Below are positions 37,291 through 48,622 of a stretch of DNA of 64,000 bases, piece by piece. Made by a program: the position numbers and the translations under genes. Source of the DNA: Ophiura sarsii. Its lineage: Eukaryota > Echinodermata > Ophiuroidea > Amphilepidida > Ophiuridae. Every line of letters starts with the position of its first letter. Position 1 is the stretch's first letter. The notes under the pieces are model-generated. The model worked only from the letters and a program-made list of their open reading frames with translations. It was not told where the DNA came from and searched no databases. The stretch spans positions 44,536,768 to 44,600,767 of the forward strand of contig CM069449.1 in the NCBI GenBank assembly GCA_035610835.1, given 5' to 3'.

Positions 37291-38598
37291 GAGGGTGACC
37301 AGCCAAGATTTTTGGCAAATTGGTTGATTTGGCATGGAATGACCCATTAGCATTATTAAAAATGACGCCGACTGTCTTCGCTTGTTTTCGTAACGCTGAA
37401 TCATAGCTCTCTGTCTAAGAGTGAGATGAAATAAAAGCATCTGAGTCAGCATCTGATATTTTCATCAATATTTCTGAATAAGATAAAAAGTCAAACTTTA
37501 GCTTCAGATCATGTTTAATGGTCAAATAAATATGTATGCCTTCTCAACATTGCTCTTTCCCAACAATAGAATCAAAAATCGCTTTGAGGCCTTTTCAAGG
37601 ATCCTAGACCTAGCCAAAGCTGTCCATTCAGAGATGAGACAATTCCTACTATGAGCACCGCCCATGCTTCGAGAAGTGGAGAATGAGGATGCAACGGTGA
37701 AGGTGTTTGATAACCCTAAGGGTGTTTTTGACAATTCAACCATGAGTGTATGCTGGTTCCCTGCATCAATGGGCTCCACACAACTTATCCATAGATTTCC
37801 ACTCAAAGCTGATTTGCTGGCATAAAAGTCATGCATTCATGATTGATGAAAAATAGATCCACAAATAAATTGGATCAAGCCAGCTTCACGCTTAGAATGA
37901 TAACAAATTTGCTGATTGGCACAAACTACACATGTATCTGCGCTCACCACAGTGCCGGACTTCACACGCACAGACACGCATGTCTTAGTGTGTTCCCCAT
38001 TGCGCCGTAGCTATGGGAGCGCGACAATGCATTCAGCGTTCGATGCGGCCATCTCAGCTACAGTGTATTGATCGTTATTTACCTTATGCCATAACAGAGC
38101 GACAGTGCAATGTGTTGAGCTTTAATACTGTTACGGAGATCCAGGGTGCAGGGAATCAGCATACCATCAGCGGAGACAAACGGTGGAAGGCTAAAAGCTA
38201 AAAACCTATTTGTACTACCACCCTGCCTGCACAGCAGCTAAAAGCTGAAAATGCAATTGTCTGGTCAGCAGTTGATCAGGGCACAAAATGTGTTGATGCA
38301 ATGATAGGTAAAAATGTACGACAGGTCATATTTGTACAGTGTCAGTCACCATTTTGTAAACAATTTGTTTCTCCAAAATATCAAAACACACGATGGCGGA
38401 TTGAGGTGGTAGGTTTCGAAATTGGCAATGATCGGAAAAATGATGCTTCATGCAGTTGTGTACTGTATTCAGAACAACTCAATTTAAAGGCTCGTCGCCC
38501 CACCAACATGTCAAAAAACTTAAAAATATCTAAAATATCTAAGTTAAACCATTTGGAACGGTAATTGCTACTCTGAGTTTCGTTAAACCATTTGGAAG

Positions 38599-38690
38599 GG
38601 TAGTTGCTACTCTGAGTTTCACGCTTGTGCGATCATCATTACCAGTTGTCTGATGATCGCACAAGCGTGAAACTCGGAGTAGCGACTACC
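38599..38690. repeat. Inverted repeat, 40-nt arms, 12-nt loop
   Basis: Arms 38,599-38,638 and 38,651-38,690 (each including TTTCACGCTTGTGCGATCAT or its complement) match with two mismatches. Confidence 0.9.
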
Positions 38691-39043
38691 CAGGCCTAGA
38701 AACTAGAAATTCGTGCTACAGTGCGAGAATCCTGGATTCTCGCGGAATAATTTCGCGAGAATCCTGGATTCTCGCAAATTTTGAGAATCCATGGATTATT
38801 GCAAAATTAATGAAAATAATATCAAGAATAAGGCTATAAGCTTGCACAACTTCCAAATTCGGCATGTTTGTTGACTAAAGGTCAAATACCAGTCATCTAA
38901 GGTCCTGTTTTGGACTTTAAAAAGAAAAAAAAGTAAAAAAAAGAAATCCACCTGGATTCACGCGGTAGTGATTTTACGCGAATCTTCACCCGAATTGATT
39001 CGCGCTGAAATTCTACCCCTGCTACCCGTTCCATATGGTTTAA

Positions 39044-39106
39044 CGAAATATATAAGTTAAACCATATGGAACGGTCCGTTCCATATGGTTTAACTTATAT
39101 ATTTCG
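39044..39106. repeat. Perfect 31-nt-arm palindrome, single-base centre
   Basis: CGAAATATATAAGTTAAACC and eleven more bases at 39,044-39,074, then one T, then the exact complement at 39,076-39,106. A direct partial copy (CCGTTCCATATGGTTTAAC) precedes it. Confidence 0.92.
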
Positions 39107-39181
39107 CTCTGCATCGCATTGAGCACTCTGCAAGAAGATTGCTTCTTTACCAGTAAAATATCTATTAAATATGTAGCCTAA

Positions 39182-39400
<219 letters not shown>

Positions 39401-39611
39401 TAAGTGCAAAGAAAGTTGATAACCAGGGGTGGATGGGCACCATTCTTTTTTACGGGTTTGTGCAGCGCTGTGAACTGATCAGCACTGAAATGGATGTCTA
39501 TATGAGACCATTTAAATCGAGATCGGAAAAATTAAAGGGGCATACGTATGGGAGTGCGCCCTCAATTATCCTGGAAATCAGTTTTTTGCATCAAAGTAAT
39601 ACTTAGGCATA

Positions 39612-39957
39612 TGTGGGATATAAAACATCCCTACATTAGCAATGGAACAATACTATGTCGATTCTTTGAATATGTATTATTGTTATTAGAATAGACCAAT
39701 CAGCGCTCAGATGATTAGCCGATTAGCCAATCACAGCTGAGCGCTGGTTATTTGGGCCGTGCGCGATCTAGAATCGTTCTCTCGCGTCCTGCTCGTCAAC
39801 CACAACAGACGTGTTGTGTGTATTGTCCGTCGTATTTTGTATCTTCTATTATTTGGAGCATGTATGATTTTCGTAAATAAACAACCAACTTTGGTATAGA
39901 AATCAACTAGAATGTATTAAAGACTCTTCCTTCTCAACGTAAGAATTCGTTCTCACA
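39612..39957 (+). repeat. 5' LTR
   Basis: 346 bp, TG...CA ends. TATAAAA at 39,618 and AATAAA at about 39,878 are candidate TATA box and poly(A) signal. Confidence 0.92.
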
Positions 39958-39959
39958 GC

Positions 39960-39976
39960 TGGTGGCAACGGTGGGA
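39960..39976 (+). promoter_or_regulatory. Primer-binding site, complementary to tRNA-Leu
   Basis: TGGTGGCAACGGTGGGA begins two bases after the LTR. It is complementary, with one mismatch, to the 3' end of animal leucine tRNAs ending TCCCACCGCTGCCACCA (known from memory). Confidence 0.7.
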
Positions 39977-40450
39977 TTACAGCTGGTTAGCAGCGGTGAC
40001 GGACTCATCGGAATGACTGGTTGAAAAATTGAAAATTGCAAAATTTTCTTTCATCACCACGTGGGACGAAACATTTCATCGTTAACGAGACATTTCATCA
40101 TTTTTGTGTTGGCATACGTTATAAAAGCTAACACACGAGTATCAACCGATGCTCCATACAGAAGAGGCGACAGAAGAAGTTCTCCAGTTTTTGATACACG
40201 TTATATTTTCGAAAACAAATGCTACCTAGCATTCAGATGAGGGATTGAGAACTCTGGTTTTTGCCATAAGTTATATTGTGCAAAAACGGATGCCAACCGG
40301 TGTCCTTCAGATGGGATTCCCAGTTTCATCAATATTCCTATAGCCCGTGTCCAGGGCGCTGCAAAACCCGCTTCCAGGGTACTCCTTTTTGCCTAACCAA
40401 GGGCGCCTGTAATAGCTGAGAATCTGCAAGTTTCTGACATGCCCGAGGAC

Positions 40451-40543
40451 TGACTGCTGTAAAAGAACATTTGCACAAGTTTGCGGGATTCACTTCAAGT
40501 CCGACTGACTGTTGTAAAAGAACATTTGCACAAGTTTGCGGGA
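40451..40543 (+). repeat. Direct repeat inside the LTR element
   Basis: GTAAAAGAACATTTGCACAA followed by GTTTGCGGGAT occurs twice, about 54 bp apart. A second, longer direct repeat (GGGATTTATGTATTTGTGAG) lies at about 42,322 and 42,384. Confidence 0.85.
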
Positions 40544-41052
40544 TATTTCTCAAGACGCTCTGTGACTGAAGTGATTTGCCTGAACTTTCTCTATCTGTGG
40601 AACATTTTTGTTTGTTGTGGACATAATATTTTGCTCACCCGTGCCGAAGAATCGAAGATCGAAGATATTCATGCCGAAAGACCGACGATATTTGTGCCGA
40701 GGACTGAAGATATTTTCCGTGGATTTGTAAAGGTAAAAATAATAACAATTCACTTCATACCCATACAAATTATACACCCATACAAATTATACGAGTGAAG
40801 TGAAATCGTCATAATCGGTGATTATCCTACCACAATAACAATATTGAGTGGTGTGGAATCCTTGTCAATAATCCTACAACAATAACAATTATTGATGACT
40901 ATGTCATAACAAAATTCTGGTTGGTCTCCAATTCAATGTTTTATTTAATATGTGTTAGAATTTATGTATATTGTGTGATATTTTATTGTGATTGTAACGT
41001 TTTGTGACATGTAACAATTTGCAAATTTTGATTTATAGGTATAAATTGAATT

Positions 41053-41388
41053 GTGGTTAATATGGTACAGTTCATAGCCAACAATCATCTGTCCACAATC
41101 AATATGCCACCACCACAATTTAATCTACTGTATTTACCAAATACCTTCAATGGTAAACAGGATTATGACTTTAGGCTTTTGTGTCGTCATGATCGTGAAC
41201 TTGAAATTGCTGTTCAAAATTATCCTGTTGGTTCTCCAACACTGGTCAATGTTATTCCTACTCATTCAACATTATACATGTTAGTAGAAGGAGATACTCA
41301 TCTCCACATGATAGGAGGTATTCAATCTCCAAATGATAAGTGGAAGGAGATCCACATGATAATGGATGGAATTATACATCTGTTGTAA
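41053..41388 (+). CDS. Small reading frame in the LTR interior, unknown
   Basis: 111 codons, starting MVNMVQFIANNHLSTINMPP. It is the only sizeable frame inside the element. No gag, zinc-knuckle or protease motif is visible. It could be a remnant or an unrelated accessory protein, or not translated at all. Confidence 0.3.
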   Translation: MVNMVQFIANNHLSTINMPPPQFNLLYLPNTFNGKQDYDFRLLCRHDRELEIAVQNYPVGSPTLVNVIPTHSTLYMLVEGDTHLHMIGGIQSPNDKWKEIHMIMDGIIHLL

Positions 41389-44037
41389 ACAAATTAATTT
41401 GGTGTTTGTGTAAAGTTAAAACAGTTGCCGGTAACTGGTAACTTGTGTTGTATGTAATAAGGTTAAACAGTGTTTTTAAATTATTTTTGAAGTAGAGAAG
41501 GTGATAATTTATTCATATCCACATCATATAGATGGAGTTATCCATCTGTTGTAAAGTAAGCTAATTTTTGTGTGTAAAGTTAAAAACTGTGTTTTTGAGT
41601 TTACATCTACTACATTGGTGCTGGTTTGTTGTTGTTGTTATTGAAATATGTGTACTGTATTTAATGATTAGTTAATGTCATTGTGTGATAACATTTATGT
41701 CATACAAGTTTGAATGTTGATGCGTTCAAAATATTTTAGTGATCTGATTGTTCACTGAAATTAATTTTTGAGTCTCCCAATTTGCTACTTTTGTATAAAA
41801 CTGTAAAGTTTACTTTTATCAATTGACTTATCTTTTGAGTTCTCACAGCAGATTTAAGCTTTTACCTTATTACAGCTATACAATAGCCGGTCGAAGTTGT
41901 AATCTGTTTGTTTTGGTCAATGATTAGCTACCATTGTCCGGAAATGTGTGGGTTGTTGAGAAGATGTTTCTTTTGTTCAATTTAAACTGTCGGTAATTGT
42001 TTACAATATGTAACCAGAGAGGTGTGATTGACACCTCCCTGACGTAACCATATCCATGCAGCATACAATCATAGGATTATGGTTATGTACCACCATCGAT
42101 TATCTATGGTACCACAAGGAAAGTTAAAATGATTCTATAACTTGGGATTATTTTAATGGCTATTCCAGTCATTTCAGTGGCTAATATGTGTGATGACTTA
42201 TGTGATGTGTTATCATGGATACAAAATGTCCGTGAAAAATAAGACATTTGGTTTTGATTTATAAAATAATGTTTGGGTATACGGTATATGATTTGATGTG
42301 GTGAATGATATTGTAATGTAGGGATTTATGTATTTGTGAGGGTCTTGACTTATGTTTTGATGTGGTGAATGATATTGTAATGTAGGGATTTATGTATTTG
42401 TGAGGGTCTTGACTTATGTTTTGATGTGGTGGAAGATATTGTAATGTGAGGGATTTGTGTATTTGTTAGGGATTTGTGTTTGACATGTTATGAATTTGTG
42501 GATTTGTGTTTGACATGAAGTTTATTGTAACTATCTTTTAAGCTGTCAGTAATTGTAATGTAATCACATTACAAGCTTCTAATTATGTGAACATTCTTGA
42601 ATGGATTTAATTTTCTAATTTTGGAATTTTATTTTCAAATTTCATTCTATATTGTGTACTTTGCAGAAATTGACAGGATGACACAATATGTTTGATCCTT
42701 TGGTTTTATGTAACTTGGATACTTCCATGGTCATTTAAAATGTGTATGAATTAACATAGTAGGGTTATACTACAGTCATATTTTTGTATGAGATACGAAA
42801 TAAGGCCAGCGCTTCTCGGTGCTCCTATTGTATTAATAATGATTCACAATATTTCACAATGATAATTTTATTTTTTTCACTATAAAAGTTGAATATATGA
42901 ATCTTCCCAGTGTTACGTGGTAGAATGAGATAACTTACAATTGTAACTCTGTATGTCATGATTTGTATAATGTATCTACTATGCATTGCAGAAAATGAGG
43001 CAGTTCCTACAAATATTCTTATTGTACTAAATACAGTACGTTCACGGTTTGTTGATGAATATACAATGGTGGTGAAAATTAAAACTTGAGATATTTACCA
43101 TATTTCTTATTTGATTTCTTACACTTACATGTAGTGTTGAAGTGAAATGTTTTTGGACCAAAAGAAATTAAGATTACCCATGTGATGCATTGTAACAACA
43201 ACAACAACAAAAATTGTTGTTTACACACATGTAAATATCAAGATTCATTGGTGATGAGTAACATGAATTTTACTTTCAAGTATGGCCTATCCAATTGTTT
43301 GACATGGACAAAGAATCTGTCTGATGTCAAACTTGTTATAGCATGGTCATAATATATCATGGTCATAAGATATGTCAATTTTTCCATTGATATTTCTTCC
43401 ATAAATAAAATTTGTGGGTAGCCACAATTTTTTTTTTTTTTTTAAATTTTAAATATTGACATGAGAAAGAGTGTTCTGTGTGGACGAGAGTCCACGGCAT
43501 TTGGATTGTTTCGGCGATAATATAAAATTTTTTTTTACTGAAGTGAATTGTCATTTCTTCCATACATAAAATTTGTGGATAGTCACAAATAATTATGTGA
43601 TTATGCTGTCATTGTTGATATGGTCTTGAAACATCATGGTTCAAGTAACAATCTTGATGGATGTCAGTGTTTCCTACAAATGACATTCACCTCAAATTTT
43701 GTGTGGTCAATGTTGACAAATGGTATGTTTATTATGTTTTATTTATTTAAGATGTGGTAGACATTGTATAAGTTGATTATATGATTTAAGATGATAATTT
43801 TTTTTGTGTGTGTGTGTGTTTAAAAAATGTAATTTGATAAATTATTCGATTTAAGACTGAACATTTGTTCGATGAGAGTGAATTTATAGGATATTCTCAT
43901 CTGATAACTGTTTATATTCAATCGGATGATTGTTTTGGTAGATATTATTATGTACAACAATTATTTGTTATATAAGTAGATGCATATAATTTTTGATAAG
44001 TAACGGTGAGGACACCTTCTTCAAAGAAACATAGTAA

Positions 44038-44383
44038 TGTGGGATATAAAACATCCCTACATTAGCAATGGAACAATACTATGTCGATTCTTTGAATATG
44101 TATTATTGTTATTAGAATAGACCAATCAGCGCTCAGATGATTAGCCGATTAGCCAATCACAGCTGAGCGCTGGTTATTTGGGCCGTGCGCGATCTAGAAT
44201 CGTTCTCTCGCGTCCTGCTCGTCAACCACAACAGACGTGTTGTGTGTATTGTCCGTCGTATTTTGTATCTTCTATTATTTGGAGCATGTATGATTTTCGT
44301 AAATAAACAACCAACTTTGGTATAGAAATCAACTAGAATGTATTAAAGACTCTTCCTTCTCAACGTAAGAATTCGTTCTTACA
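44038..44383 (+). repeat. 3' LTR
   Basis: Identical to the 5' LTR except for one base three positions from the end. Confidence 0.92.
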
Positions 44384-47318
44384 CATATGGCTCATTCCAT
44401 GAAGTTGGGGCATATTATGTGACATCCAAGTGAAATTTTCAAAATGGATATTTTCCAAATCTTTCTTCTTTTTTAGGTTCTACATTTTAATACCAAAGTC
44501 CAATGTAGAACCTTTTTTTTAAAATGTAACATTTGGTGTAAAATAACCGCACATGTTCAACAGTTGGATGACATTTCCAAAAATCCTGATGCTACATGGA
44601 CACCATTTCCCATTTCCATATCATTTTCTAATAAATTAGCTTAAGATGTGGGCCAAGTTTCTATACCTCAATTAACTACTTGGAACCACAAATACATGAA
44701 AAGAAACCAGATTTGTCTAGGTTGAACATAACTTAATGAACAAGACATCGTAGATTAACTGTTTTATGTAAAAACTCATTGAAAAGTGACTCTTTATTTT
44801 GCAATTTGTATAATGAATTTAAATAAAGTACATATCAATATTTGTTTGATGTAAAGTACTCTATAAACCATGCACATTGATTACATTATAGTCATAAAGT
44901 AAGTATATGAAGTATTATTTACCTGTATAATGTTTTAAAATGCACTACCGATGCTACATGGACACCGCGTCTTGTAACATTGTTAATAATAAGACTATTC
45001 ATACTGTTACAATTATTTGAGTGTGAATGGTTTGTCTACTTGTTCATCATATCAAGTAGATACACAGAGTGAATTGCTTGAAATTTATCTAAACACTGTT
45101 CATGTAAAATTTACCTTTTCTGTGTATTTAAGTATTACGATGCTACATGGACACCGTGCCCTAAAATATTTGGAACAGCTTGAACAGGTGCATCTTTTTC
45201 AGATCAATAGAGAGGATGTACTATGATGTTAACTTTTTATGTTATAAGCACACGATAAAATTAATAACATGGATTGTAAAACTACAAATTACACAAAAAG
45301 ATAACCTGCCATGAAGCATAAAACATAATTACCTATGATACACATACACCATTTCTTACAATTCGTCAATTACACAATAACAATACACCATTGATCAAAG
45401 AAACTTAAGATGTCCACTGAAACAAACTTCATGCAGTGTTAAAGTACCCTTTGTGATCTTAGTCTCTTTGCTCGTTTCTGATTGAATCATCCTCTATTAT
45501 TGATAAAGATGATTGAAAAGTTTGATCACTTAAAAAGTCAGTTTGCAAAAAAATAATTTAATTGCCATGATGGATTTCTTTGGAAAGGTACTAGTTTTTG
45601 AAAATGATGGGTTCCTTGTCTTCATCTCAATAAATTCCAGGATGATAGAACTGTCTTCTGAATTAATGTCAAGAACCTGCAAAGCAAAACAAAATAAACC
45701 CTATGGCTTTTAGTATCTTCATGGAACATTGTGTATTGATATTGGAGTAGATTATTTATTCATGTTGCACTTTTTGTGTTGCAGGAAAATATTTATATTA
45801 AAATTATGCTGGAGTATTTTATTTATTATTCATTTAACATGAAAAAGAATAGCAAAGGATAGAGAACTTAAATGATTTACAATTATTTGTTTTATTTATA
45901 GTAAATAAAACTAAAATAAGGGAATGTTTATCGTGAATTCAGTGAAATGCTAATGGAAATGGTGTCCATGTAGCATTGTGTATTAATATATTTCATTAGA
46001 TATACATCTCTCATAATATGCCTTTTTTTCTGTAAAGTGTAGTAAAATGTAGGCAATGTATTGAATGTTTTGGGTGATGGATAATTTCGAATGGGGTAAT
46101 TGTTTTAGTCTAATTAGGCAAATTTTATGAAATGCTACATGGACATGGTGTCCATGTAGCATCGTATTGGTAAGCTATATTATTAGCATTAAAAGAGCAA
46201 AAACTAATTCATTATTAACTTCAAAGTTTATTAATGATGTGATTCTACAAAAAAAATACAATTTCAACGAACTATAACGATACCAATGCAAAATATTGCC
46301 CATGCTATGCCCGATGCTACATGGACGCCAAATTATTATGGCGTCCGTGACTCAAAATTAATATCATAACATGAAAAGAAATTCTGATTCAGTGTTTCCC
46401 TTTCAATAAAAATGCATTAATAAATACAGACATACAAGCAACATTAAGAAATAATTACAATCGCACTTACCATTCACAAAACTATCCAATGTTTACATTT
46501 TGATGCTACATAAAAGTCCCGATGCTACAACGGGACATCAGCGACTGAAACCTTGATAAAACTAGCTCACATGTGGCAAATTCCAAACAAACCTGATAGC
46601 TATTGACCTCTATCCTTACACAAGAAATATGGAATGTTTTATTTATCTCCAGGGGGGGATTCCCACAAATTGCATAGGATGTTTATCACGATGCTACATT
46701 TTATGGTTAGGACACCATGCACACGGCAGGGTATACTTTTTCATGAATATATGGAATGGTCTTCATGAAATTTATTCTCATTTGCAATAGTTTTCAATTG
46801 ATAAATGCTCTTAATTTTGGAAAATAATTAAAAAATGTATGATAGAGAACTACCCCCATTCAGCAATGAAAACTCCCGATGCTACACGTGTATATTTTGT
46901 GGACACCGTGCGTAGCATCGGAAAGGCAATTTTCATGTTGCTTGGGTGAAAAATCAGTCCAGCGTGACGAGGTGTTTTGGTCAGTAAACTATGAATACAT
47001 GTATCTTTTATTAATCAAAGCGATTTCCAAGCAATTCTATGATAGTTATGCTTACATAAAACTCATATTAATTGTTGTGTTTTCCATGTCACGTTTTTTA
47101 GCAAAAATGGTCTTGGACACCACCTCATTTTTTTATTTTGTTTTCTTCAAGGAAAGGTCAATTTTTTTTTTTTTCATGGCTCAATACTATAACCTAGTAC
47201 TGTTTTTGGACACTAATTTTTTTTGATATACACATAGAGTAAAACAGTTTATAAGCTGCCTAAAGTACGAAATTCTGCAATTTTAACAAATGCCCCAACT
47301 TCATGGAATGAGCCATAT
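44384..47318. mobile_element. Motif-array TIR element E4 (GATGCTACATGGACACC)
   Basis: The left end ATATGGCTCATTCCATGAAG plus nine more bases (44,385-44,413) has its exact inverse at 47,290-47,318: a perfect 29-bp TIR. The LTR element has inserted within the first bases of the left end. GATGCTACATGGACACC or close variants occur forward near 44,588, 44,950, 45,139, 46,132, 46,313, 46,502, 46,521, 46,690 and 46,878 and reversed near 45,961, 46,148 and 46,910. A TA duplication outside TGGCTC ends is possible. No transposase frame; the 115-codon frame at 46,879-47,226 starts in a motif and is hydrophobic, unrecognised. Confidence 0.85.
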
Positions 47319-47384
47319 ACTAACTACCATCTGAAACAGTTTACCAACATTCGCTGTTTATCATATAACATTTCATGATTTTCT

Positions 47385-47412
47385 TAGTTTCGATATGATC
47401 ATATCGAAACTA
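47385..47412. repeat. Perfect 28-bp palindrome
   Basis: Centred on ATGATCAT and reading TAGTTTCGATATGATC then its complement, with no mismatch. Confidence 0.9.
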
Positions 47413-47623
47413 GGTGCTGAATTCGGAAGTTATGCTATCGTTTCACTCACAGACTTTCGCCGCAAATCTCAACCCGGAAGTGCTGTTATTTGCTTATTTG
47501 GCATGAAGGCGATGTCGGAATTGTATGACATTTTGGATTTGGGCTATGTTGATGATTATCTTAATATGTTATTTGCTCATTTAGTATTATCGATACATCT
47601 CTCAATGCCCTTTTAGAGATAAA

Positions 47624-48052
47624 AAAAACAGGTCACATGGACTTGGTGCGGACATAGCGTAATGTAGCGGTTGATCGCATTGGTTGTCCGCTTAGTGGTT
47701 TACTATGTTTACAACAAGTGTGCACACATGAGAAGTAAAACTAGTAACGAGACTATTTTGTTTTTATCAACAATGGCGTCGATACCGGCAACTTATTTAT
47801 AGAGCTGAAGGCAAAATGTGAAGGTATTACCCCGAATCTTTTTTATCTCACCGTTTTTGTTTACTGAAACACCACAAAATACAACTTTGCAAGGAAGACA
47901 ATCTTCACTAAATACCAGCGCAATCCATGGGTTATTAAAAACACCAGGTGAAAACATGTTTGTTTTTCCGTTGATGACTTACGAATGCAAAAATCACTCG
48001 GCTAATTGAAAAGCATCGGAACCGATCAAATATTTTCGGATTTGAAATGGTA
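47624..48052. mobile_element. Family T element, right part (second copy)
   Basis: Matches 13,515-13,946 (AACAGGTCACATGGACTTGG, AACACCACAAAATACAACTT). Its left end is at 39,506, so everything from 39,540 to 47,620 (LTR element, E4 and flanks) was inserted into it or has replaced its middle. Confidence 0.65.
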
Positions 48053-48176
48053 TATGGAGTGGCTACAGGAGGAAATGGTACCCTCACAAACTGATTATTG
48101 GTGTTCAAATGGGTTCTTGTGAACTGATCAACAATTACAAAAAGTACTGAGCTGTTTTTCTTCAAAAAGACACACG

Positions 48177-48428
48177 GCAAATTATGAGTGTTTTCTTTTG
48201 GACAAACTTAAAGTAAACTCAAAAGTAAACGCAATTCTAAACACAAAAGTAAACGTAAAAGTAAATGCAAAACTAAACGTTTCTTGCATTTTGCACCCAA
48301 TTGACCTCAAAGCACACTCCAAGTGAGTGAATATTATCACAGATGTTTCCACCATCTGTGATATAATGGGACAGTTATTTATTAGAGGCTACTTTTAGTT
48401 TGTCCAAAAGTAAACACTCATAATTTGC
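48177..48428. mobile_element. Motif-array TIR element E5 (AAAAGTAAAC), absent from first copy
   Basis: Inverted ends of about 36 bp: GCAAATTATGAGTGTTTTCT at 48,177 and the inverse ending at 48,428, with TTTTGGACAAACT inside each. Between them AAAGTAAAC-type motifs repeat about eight times, and a hairpin TATCACAGATG/CATCTGTGATA lies at 48,329-48,363. In the first URB2 copy (about 14,062) the sequence passes from CTTCAAATAGACA to GCCAATA without this DNA, so the site is polymorphic between copies. No clean target duplication. Confidence 0.75.
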
Positions 48429-48495
48429 AGTGACAGCCAATAACACTAAACAGAATTTCACTGAAAATTGACTGACAATTGTGTCCATGCAATAG

Positions 48496-48622
48496 GTTTC
48501 AGATTCCTGATGATGTAGTGACAACACTATGGCAATACTTTCATGATGTACTACATAGCAAACAGTTGCAGCAAAAAGAGGACACATCATCCGCTGTGAC
48601 TGTCAAAGATGTCGTATATCAG
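48496..48622 (+). CDS. urb2: URB2 exon 3 (main gene)
   Basis: Completes the lysine codon begun in exon 2 and encodes FQIPDDVVTTLWQYFHDVLH, then HSKQLQQKED and DVVYQ. Acceptor AATAG, donor CAG|GTAAGT. The aligned human region has a similar LW...LHS...LQ pattern. Phase 0 at the end. Confidence 0.88.

Larger units (their letters stand above)
39612..44383 (+). mobile_element. Young non-autonomous LTR retrotransposon
   Basis: Direct repeats of 346 bp at 39,612-39,957 and 44,038-44,383 both start TGTGGGATATAAAAC and end in ACA. I find one difference (TTCTCACA versus TTCTTACA). CATA flanks both sides (39,608-39,611 and 44,384-44,387), a 4-bp target duplication. The 4,080-bp interior has no gag or pol motifs (no CCHC, no protease, RT or integrase boxes), so mobility must have depended on an autonomous partner. 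No clear polypurine tract was seen before the 3' LTR. It lies in the URB2 intron, same orientation if the PBS side is 5'. Confidence 0.93.

Noticed and set aside
37522..37836. 104-codon minus-strand frame upstream of URB2
   Set aside because: Composition is protein-like, but part of it is repeated in inverted form near 38,148 and no domain or splice context is seen; left as unassigned insert DNA.
46879..47226. 115-codon frame at the right end of E4 as a transposase
   Set aside because: Hydrophobic, starts inside a motif copy and contains homopolymer-coded phenylalanine runs; no catalytic motif visible.
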